Made by a program: the position numbers and the translations under genes. The notes beneath the pieces were generated by a model. That model was not told the origin of the DNA and did no database searches. It saw only the letters and a list, made by a program, of their open reading frames with translations. DNA of 64,000 nt from Sphingobium sp. D43FB (GTDB taxonomy: Bacteria > Pseudomonadota > Alphaproteobacteria > Sphingomonadales > Sphingomonadaceae): contig NZ_NMUA01000003.1 in assembly GCF_002312805.1 (NCBI RefSeq), positions 124,001 to 188,000 of the forward strand. The letters run 5' to 3'. Below, piece by piece: positions 58,699 through 64,000 of this stretch (within the stretch, counting starts at the first letter, position 1; every line of letters begins with the position of its first letter).

Positions 58699-60084
58699 AT
58701 GCTGCCCCTGGTTCCCCTGCCTTACCGCATCCGCCATTCCCTGCGCTCCGGCCTGCGCACCGCGCTCGCCTCCAGCGCGCTGTTCAGCATGGGGGTTCAG
58801 GGCGTCGTCGCACAGACCGTCGATGACGGCGGCGAAGTCGCGAACCAGCAACTCAATCTGCCGAAGGAAGTTACCGTCTTTGGCAAGAGCGACCCCAATG
58901 TCCGCAAGGCAACGGCGATCATCAACGGCCGCATCCTGACCGGCACCGACATCGACCAGCGCCTCGCGTTGATCATCACCGCCAATGGCGGCAAGGTCGA
59001 AGCGGAAGAAAAGGAGCGGTTGCGCCTGCAGGTGCTGCGCAACCTGATCGACGAAACGCTCCAGATCCAGGAAGCCGCCGCCAACGACATCAAGGTCGAC
59101 CCCGCCGAAATCCAGCAAAGCTATGAGCGGGTCGCGGCGAATTTCCGCCAGTCGCCTACCCAGTTCGACGCCTATCTGCGCACGCAGGGCAGTTCGTCGG
59201 CCAGCATCAAGCGCCAGATCGAGGGCGAACTCGCGTGGAGCCGCCTGCTCCGTCGCAATGTCCAGCCCTTCGTCAACGTGTCGGAAGACGAAGTGCAATC
59301 GGTCATCGACCGGCTGAACGCGGCCAAGGGCAGCGACGAATATCGGATCGGCGAAATCTATCTGTCGGCAACGCCGGAAAATCGGGCGCAGATCATTGCC
59401 AATGCGCGCAACATCATTCAGCAGATTCAGCAGGGCGGCAGTTTCCCCGCCTATGCCCGTCAATTTTCCGAAGCCTCGACGGCGGCGGTCGGTGGCGACC
59501 TCGGCTGGGTTCGCCCCGCCCAGCTGCCCCCCGAACTGGCGCAGGCAGCGGCCGAAATGCAGGTCGGACAGATCGCTGGCCCGATCGAAACCGTCGGCGG
59601 CGTGTCGCTGCTCTATGTCATGGACAAGCGCAAGGTGCTGACCGCCGATCCGCGCGATTCGCTGCTTAGCTTGAAGCAGCTTTCGGTCCTCTTCCCCAGG
59701 GGAACGACCAAGGAACAGGCCAGCACAAAGGCCGCCAGCTTCGCCGCCGCGATCAAGGAGATCAAAGGCTGCGGCCAGGCGAACGAAGTCGGTGCGCGGA
59801 TCGGGGCCGACGTGGTCGACAATGACAATGTGAAGATCCGCGATCTTCCACCTCAGTTGCAGGACATTTTGCTCAACCTCCAGGTCGGCGAAGCCACCCC
59901 GCCCTTTGGCTCCATCACCGAAGGTGTGCGCGTGCTGATCGTTTGCGGTCGCGACGATCCAGCATCGGCCAATGCGCCCAATGCCGAACAGATCCAGGCG
60001 CAACTGGAAGAGGAACGGGTCAACCGGCGCGCGCGCATCTATCTGCGCGATCTGCGTCGCGATGCGGTGATCGAATATAATTGA
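58699..60084 (+). CDS. surA: Periplasmic chaperone/isomerase SurA
   Basis: A 461-residue outer-membrane-protein chaperone. The N-terminus has a signal-like hydrophobic stretch (LRTALASSALFSMGVQGVVAQ), then the SurA N domain (VRKATAIINGRILTGTDIDQRLALI). A parvulin domain follows (EIYLSATPENRAQIIANARNI to GDLGWVRPAQLPPELAQA), then a second, degenerate domain. Start at ATG 58699. It sits between lptD and pdxA, the usual lptD-surA-pdxA-ksgA order. Confidence 0.94.
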   Translation: MLPLVPLPYRIRHSLRSGLRTALASSALFSMGVQGVVAQTVDDGGEVANQQLNLPKEVTVFGKSDPNVRKATAIINGRILTGTDIDQRLALIITANGGKVEAEEKERLRLQVLRNLIDETLQIQEAAANDIKVDPAEIQQSYERVAANFRQSPTQFDAYLRTQGSSSASIKRQIEGELAWSRLLRRNVQPFVNVSEDEVQSVIDRLNAAKGSDEYRIGEIYLSATPENRAQIIANARNIIQQIQQGGSFPAYARQFSEASTAAVGGDLGWVRPAQLPPELAQAAAEMQVGQIAGPIETVGGVSLLYVMDKRKVLTADPRDSLLSLKQLSVLFPRGTTKEQASTKAASFAAAIKEIKGCGQANEVGARIGADVVDNDNVKIRDLPPQLQDILLNLQVGEATPPFGSITEGVRVLIVCGRDDPASANAPNAEQIQAQLEEERVNRRARIYLRDLRRDAVIEYN

Positions 60085-60109
60085 GGCCGTCCCTTTAGCA
60101 CCCTTTGCG

Positions 60110-61084
60110 GTGCCGCTGGGCGATCCGGCCGGGATAGGGCCGGAGATCGTCGCCAAAAGCTGGGTCATGCGTGAGGCACGCGGCCTTGCCCCCTTCTTCG
60201 CGGTGGGCGACCCCGCTGCCCTGCGCGCCGTCTGGCTCGGCCCGATCATCCCGATCAGCGCGCCAGAAGAAGCGACGGCGGCCTTTGCGACCGGCCTCCC
60301 CTGTCTCGAAATCGCCAAGGCGGGCGAGATCGTGCCGGGGTCGCCCAGCGTCGATGGCGCGCGCATTGCGTTTCAGGCACTCGAAGTCGCGGTTGGCCTA
60401 GCCCGTTCAGGCTCAGCCGCCGGCATCGTCACGGCGCCGGTGGGCAAGGAACAGCTGTATGGCGTGGGCTTCACCCATCCGGGCCAGACCGAATTCGTCG
60501 CCGAACGCTGCGGCGTGTCCGCCCATAATGCCGTGATGATGCTGGCCGGGCCGTCGCTCAAGGTCGTGCCGATCACCATCCATATCGCGCTGGCCGATGT
60601 CCCCGCCGCGCTCACCATCGATCTGATCCGCGCCCGCGCCATCACCACGGCGAAGGGGATGCAGAAGAATTTCGGTATCGCCCGACCGCGCCTCGCGGTC
60701 GCTGGGCTTAACCCCCATGCCGGGGAAAATGGCGCGTTGGGCCGTGAAGAGATCGAGATCATCCGGCCTGCCATCGAGCAATTGCGCGCCGAAGGTATAG
60801 ACATTGTCGGCCCCCTGGCGGCCGATGGCATGTTCCACGCCCGCGCGCGCGAAACTTACGACGTGGCATTGTGCATGTATCATGATCAGGCGCTGATCCC
60901 GATCAAGACGCTGAATTTCGACGATGGCGTCAACATCACGCTGGGCCTGCCGATCGTCCGCACCTCGCCCGACCATGGCACAGCCTTCGGTATCGCTGGG
61001 ACCGACAGCGCAAATCCGGGCGCAATGATCGCCGCGATCCGCATGGCCGAAGCCGCCGCCCGCGCCCGCATCGCTTATGGTTGA
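60110..61084 (+). CDS. pdxA: 4-hydroxythreonine-4-phosphate dehydrogenase
   Basis: Vitamin B6 pathway enzyme. Visible blocks are [17 protein letters not shown] at the start, [15 protein letters not shown] with a metal-ligand His, and [19 protein letters not shown] 60110 gives 324 residues but cuts the first beta strand. The frame is open back to 60071 and encodes [10 protein letters not shown], which fits the family, yet the only start-like codons there are ATT 60080 and ATA 60077. The ksgA ATG overlaps the end. Confidence 0.93.
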   Translation: MPLGDPAGIGPEIVAKSWVMREARGLAPFFAVGDPAALRAVWLGPIIPISAPEEATAAFATGLPCLEIAKAGEIVPGSPSVDGARIAFQALEVAVGLARSGSAAGIVTAPVGKEQLYGVGFTHPGQTEFVAERCGVSAHNAVMMLAGPSLKVVPITIHIALADVPAALTIDLIRARAITTAKGMQKNFGIARPRLAVAGLNPHAGENGALGREEIEIIRPAIEQLRAEGIDIVGPLAADGMFHARARETYDVALCMYHDQALIPIKTLNFDDGVNITLGLPIVRTSPDHGTAFGIAGTDSANPGAMIAAIRMAEAAARARIAYG

Positions 61085-61913
61085 AACACGTCCGGCATTG
61101 CCGCCCCTGCGCGACGTGATCGCGCGCCATGGCCTCGCCGCCAGCAAGGCTCTGGGTCAGAATTTCCTGCTCGACGAACAATTGCTCGACCGGATCGCCG
61201 CCATTCCCGGCCCCTTGGATGGCCAGCCTGCCTTCGAGGTCGGCCCCGGCCCCGGCGGCCTGACCCGCGCCATCCTGCGTGCCGGGGCACGGCTCGTCGC
61301 GGTCGAGCGCGACCATCGCTGCCTGCCTGCGCTTGCCGAACTGGAGGAGGCTTTTCCCGGCCAGTTGCGTGTCCTGTCCGGCGACGCCATGGAAGTGGAT
61401 GCCCGCGCCGAGGCTGGCGAGGGCGCGCATATCATCGCCAACCTGCCCTATAATGTCGGCACGCCCCTGCTCGTCGGCTGGTTGTCCGCGGCGTGGGAGC
61501 CGCTGCCCTGGTGGTCTAGCTTGACGCTCATGTTCCAGATGGAAGTGGCCGAACGCATCGTCGCCCAGCCCGGCACCGACCATTATGGCCGCCTTGCCAT
61601 CCTGTCGCAGTGGCGCAGCGAGGCGCGGATCGCGATGAAGGTGCACCGCAGCGCCTTTACCCCGCCCCCCAAGGTCATGTCGGCGGTCGTGCATATCACC
61701 GCGAAACCCGCGCCGGACGGTGTTCAACTCAAGATGCTGGAACGCCTAACCGCCGCCGCCTTCGGCCAACGCCGCAAGATGCTGCGCCAGAGCCTCAAAG
61801 GGCTACCCGGCGCGCTCGATGCGCTGGCGGAGGTCGGCATCGATCCGCAACGCCGCGCCGAAACCGTCAGCGTCGAGGATTTCGTAGCCGTGGCCCGCAT
61901 CCTCAGCCGCTGA
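61077..61913 (+). CDS. rsmA: 16S rRNA dimethyladenosine transferase
   Basis: Also called KsgA; dimethylates two adenosines near the 16S rRNA 3' end. The 278-residue protein carries [18 protein letters not shown], the SAM loop [15 protein letters not shown] and the catalytic [12 protein letters not shown]. The C-terminal [13 protein letters not shown] block is typical. It overlaps pdxA by 8 bp. Confidence 0.97.
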   Translation: MVETRPALPPLRDVIARHGLAASKALGQNFLLDEQLLDRIAAIPGPLDGQPAFEVGPGPGGLTRAILRAGARLVAVERDHRCLPALAELEEAFPGQLRVLSGDAMEVDARAEAGEGAHIIANLPYNVGTPLLVGWLSAAWEPLPWWSSLTLMFQMEVAERIVAQPGTDHYGRLAILSQWRSEARIAMKVHRSAFTPPPKVMSAVVHITAKPAPDGVQLKMLERLTAAAFGQRRKMLRQSLKGLPGALDALAEVGIDPQRRAETVSVEDFVAVARILSR

Positions 61914-61923
61914 CGGCGCGCGA

Positions 61924-63438
61924 TCAGTCGCGCTGACCGTCGATCTGCGCGATTTCCTCGTCCAGGTCGCGCAGTACGTCGGCGCGAATACGATCGGACA
62001 TATGCGTTGCCCGTTCCACCCTCGCCCGCGCCTTCATCAACCCCGCGCGCGCCGATCGCAGCGCCTGTGCTTCGATCTGCGCCTCGCAGATGCGGATGCG
62101 GATGGCGCGGCGACCATTGCTGTCCACCGTCTCGCGCTGGCTGACCGTGCGGTCGCCATCGCAACCCTTGCGGACATCCACCACCGGCACCATCCGGGCA
62201 ATGTCCGCCTCGGTCGGGATAGCGGGCGCCTGCCCCCACTGGTTGGCACGACTTGCGCTGATACGCGCCTTTTCCTCGCGCCAGGTCACCGGCGGCGCGG
62301 GGGGCACGGGCGGCACCGGCGCGATCATGTCGGCGGCAGGCACGATCGGCTCTGGCGGCACGGGCGTCATCGGCGCGGTTTCGGCCGCGATGGTCGCAGC
62401 GGTCGGCACGTCGGGGACGGTTGCAACGGCTGGCACCTCCGGCACGGTGGCGGCGGCGGGCCGGGCGACCAGATCGCCCAGCCGGGCCAGATCAGCGGAT
62501 TCGACGGTCTCGCTGATCGCCGCCATTTGCTGCGCGGCGCGGCTGCCCGATGCGGTGAGCGCGAGGCCGGTGGCGGTGACGATGGCGACAGCCGCCATGC
62601 CCCAGCTGATCCGCTGGAGCGAGATTTCATGGTGCGAAAGCATGGCAAGCCTCCCCTTGAGTGTAGCAATGCGATTGAGATGACAGGCGGCGACAAATTG
62701 CCGTCCGCCTGCGGCTTTGAGGATGGCGCGGCCATAAGCATGGGCCTGATCGCGGCCATAGAGAGAGAGGACGCGCGCATCGCACGCGGTTTCCTGGTCG
62801 GCGCGATAGGCGCGGTAGGCGATCCAGGCGATCGGATTGCACCAATGAATGCCAAGCAGCAGCAGCGCGATCATATTGGCCAGCAGGTCGCCGCGCTCAT
62901 GATGGGCGCGCTCATGCGCCACCGCCATTTCCTGCTCCAGATCTTCATAGCGCTGCGCGAAATCGACCGGCAGGACGATCATCGGCCGCAACACGCCAAA
63001 GGCCAGCGGCCCCGATGCCTGCGGGCTGGCGATCGTGCGGATACGCCCCTCCTGCCCCAGCAAAATAGAGCCATCGAGCATATGGCGACGGAAACGGATA
63101 TAGCCCACCGCCTGGAACAGCAGAAACGCCAGCAACCCGATGAACCAGAGCGCAATCCCCGTTTCCAGCCATGGGAAACCTGATGCCGAGGCCGCTTGCG
63201 GGTTATTTGAAAGCGCCAGCAATCCGGGCAGACCCGACTGGTCGACCGCGATATGCAGCGGCGAAGGCGCCGCCACCTCCTGCGGCAGCACCGGCAAAAC
63301 CATGCGCAGCAACGGCAAGACCCAGAGGCTGTACGCCGCCCCGGCCCCCAGCCAGCGCGCGACCGGGCGGCGTAGCAGCATCACCAGCGCCATCAGCAAG
63401 CTGGTGGCGATCAGCGTTTCGACGATCCAGACGCTCAT
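61924..63438 (-). CDS. BlaR1/M56 family membrane metallopeptidase
   Basis: A 504-residue protein with several N-terminal membrane helices. The M56 zinc motif is VAHERAHHERGDLL, with the third ligand in ADQETACDARVLS, so the peptidase core is intact. One more span follows near residues 280-300. The C-terminal part is Pro/Val-rich and then helical, with no penicillin-binding sensor domain like that of BlaR1. Stop-start overlap with the blaI-like gene (4 bp). Signal sensed unknown. Confidence 0.88.
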   Translation of the reverse strand: MSVWIVETLIATSLLMALVMLLRRPVARWLGAGAAYSLWVLPLLRMVLPVLPQEVAAPSPLHIAVDQSGLPGLLALSNNPQAASASGFPWLETGIALWFIGLLAFLLFQAVGYIRFRRHMLDGSILLGQEGRIRTIASPQASGPLAFGVLRPMIVLPVDFAQRYEDLEQEMAVAHERAHHERGDLLANMIALLLLGIHWCNPIAWIAYRAYRADQETACDARVLSLYGRDQAHAYGRAILKAAGGRQFVAACHLNRIATLKGRLAMLSHHEISLQRISWGMAAVAIVTATGLALTASGSRAAQQMAAISETVESADLARLGDLVARPAAATVPEVPAVATVPDVPTAATIAAETAPMTPVPPEPIVPAADMIAPVPPVPPAPPVTWREEKARISASRANQWGQAPAIPTEADIARMVPVVDVRKGCDGDRTVSQRETVDSNGRRAIRIRICEAQIEAQALRSARAGLMKARARVERATHMSDRIRADVLRDLDEEIAQIDGQRD

Positions 63439-63833
63439 GATTTCAGCCCCTTAAGGATATCCTCCAGCTCGGCGATATCCTCCGCCGTCAACTGATCCTG
63501 GCTCGCCAACTGCGCGACCAGCGGCGAAATGCGACCGCCGAACAGGCGATTGACCAGTCGCCCCGACTCGCCCGCGACATAATCATCGCGCGCCACCATC
63601 GGCCGATAAAGAAAGCGGCGACCATCCTGGTCGGCGGCAATGATATCCTTGGCCATCAGCCGCGACAGCAAGGTCTTGACCGTCTGAACGCTCCAGTCGC
63701 GCGCGGCCGCGACGCGGTCGGCAACATCGGTGGCAGTCTGCGGCGACTGTTCCCACAGAGCCTCCATCACCACCAGTTCGGCTTCGCTGATCTTGTCGCC
63801 TATGTCCGCCACGCGCCCGCGCCTCCCGTTCAA
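63435..63833 (-). CDS. BlaI/MecI family transcriptional repressor
   Basis: A 132-residue winged-helix protein: ISEAELVVMEALWEQSPQTATDVADRVAAARDWSVQTVKTLLSRLMAKDII. The C-terminal dimerisation helix contains the region cleaved in this family (VNRLFGGRISPLVAQLASQ). It is cotranscribed with, and placed before, the M56 peptidase that should inactivate it. Two operator-like palindromes lie directly upstream, so autoregulation is likely. Confidence 0.92.
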   Translation of the reverse strand: MNGRRGRVADIGDKISEAELVVMEALWEQSPQTATDVADRVAAARDWSVQTVKTLLSRLMAKDIIAADQDGRRFLYRPMVARDDYVAGESGRLVNRLFGGRISPLVAQLASQDQLTAEDIAELEDILKGLKS

Positions 63834-63834
63834 C

Positions 63835-63844
63835 TACATCTGTA
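63835..63844. promoter_or_regulatory. BlaI-type operator half 1 (TACATCTGTA)
   Basis: Exact match to the TACA-nn-TGTA core bound by BlaI/MecI proteins, two bases upstream of the chosen blaI-like start. Confidence 0.7.
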
Positions 63845-63855
63845 ATCGCATCGAT

Positions 63856-63865
63856 TACATGCGTA
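63856..63865. promoter_or_regulatory. BlaI-type operator half 2 (TACATGCGTA)
   Basis: Matches TACA-nn-TGTA at all but one position. Its centre is 21 bp (two helical turns) from that of the first site, consistent with two repressor dimers on one face of the DNA. Confidence 0.62.
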
Positions 63866-63911
63866 GTCAATGGAGAAATGCGAAGAAGCGGCGGCCAATC
63901 CCCTCAGCCAC

Positions 63912-63939
63912 AAAAAAAGGCGGCCCGAACCGGACCGCC
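63912..63939 (-). terminator. Terminator for a minus-strand gene entering from the right edge
   Basis: Hairpin GGCGGTCC-GGTTC-GGGCCGCC on the minus strand, followed by seven U residues. It would end the transcript of the gene cut by the window edge and protect the blaI-like promoter. Confidence 0.88.
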
Positions 63940-63967
63940 CCCTCCAATTTCGCTGTATCCGTCGCGA

Positions 63968-64000
63968 TCAACTCGCGGCGGCGACGCCCTGATCGGTCAT
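63968..64000 (-). CDS. 3' end of an unidentified gene
   Basis: Read on the minus strand, the last 33 bases encode MTDQGVAAAS and a TGA stop in one frame, and a strong terminator follows 29 bases on. This probably is the C-terminus of a gene outside the window. The frame is inferred only from the stop position, and no product can be named. Confidence 0.35.
   Translation of the reverse strand: MTDQGVAAAS

Noticed and set aside
58636..60366. 576-codon minus-strand open frame opposite surA
   Set aside because: Composition artefact; surA is supported by domains and synteny.

Overview
The window is 64 kb of GC-rich chromosome from an alphaproteobacterium, most likely a sphingomonad (Sphingobium/Sphingomonas type). 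This rests on the protein families and gene orders seen: an F1 ATP synthase operon without F0 genes, a PopZ-like DUF2497 protein beside TolC and ValS, an LptD-SurA-PdxA-KsgA run, a large TonB-dependent receptor, and the Pst-PhoU-PhoB order. No species-level call is made. There is no rRNA, prophage, insertion sequence or CRISPR array; two tRNAs are present (Arg-TCT and Cys-GCA).

Layout. 1-5.8 kb: phosphate uptake and sensing, pstS (cut at the left edge)-pstC-pstA-pstB-phoU-phoB. 5.8-8 kb, minus strand: def, a VOC protein, a hypothetical and recR. 8.2-9.9 kb: fmt-truA. 9.8-12.5 kb: a PAS-GGDEF protein, a queuosine precursor transporter, tRNA-Arg, a 33-residue membrane protein and fsa. 12.6-19.9 kb: a DUF2490 protein, priA, DUF1289, a secreted gluzincin peptidase, ada and a membrane-anchored serine protease. 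20.1-25.2 kb: atpHAGDC, with large fold-back repeats in two intercistronic gaps. 25.4-29.7 kb: cpaF, a secreted methyltransferase-like protein, a DMT exporter, OsmC and a PRC-barrel protein. 29.7-34.5 kb is the accessory stretch: a YezD-like small protein, an A+T-rich pair (acetylesterase and hexapeptide acetyltransferase) and a TonB-dependent receptor. Near-identical 25-bp motifs lie in front of the YezD-like gene and the receptor. 34.6-39.8 kb: panB, a YfgM-like protein, bamB, der, tusA-like and Hpt. 39.8-45.3 kb: an LLM oxidoreductase, acyltransferase-3, a HerA-like ATPase and MATE. 45.5-52 kb, minus strand: valS, NnrU, PopZ-like, TolC and Pcm-like. 52.1-56.2 kb: tRNA-Cys, GST, a hypothetical, ndk, holC and pepA. 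56.3-61.9 kb: lptD-surA-pdxA-ksgA. 61.9-63.9 kb: a BlaR/M56-BlaI pair with two operator-like palindromes.

Most of the window is conserved housekeeping. Several blocks concern the envelope: LptD, SurA, BamB, YfgM and TolC build or use the outer membrane. The most unusual features are (i) a roughly 136-bp fold-back palindrome inserted in frame into valS, adding about 45 residues to an essential tRNA synthetase, with a relative in the adjoining intergenic gap; (ii) related fold-back elements within the ATP synthase operon; (iii) the duplicated 25-bp motif flanking an acquired acetyl-transfer/removal gene pair; and (iv) an lptD reading frame with no ATG start unless one T is removed from a T5 run.
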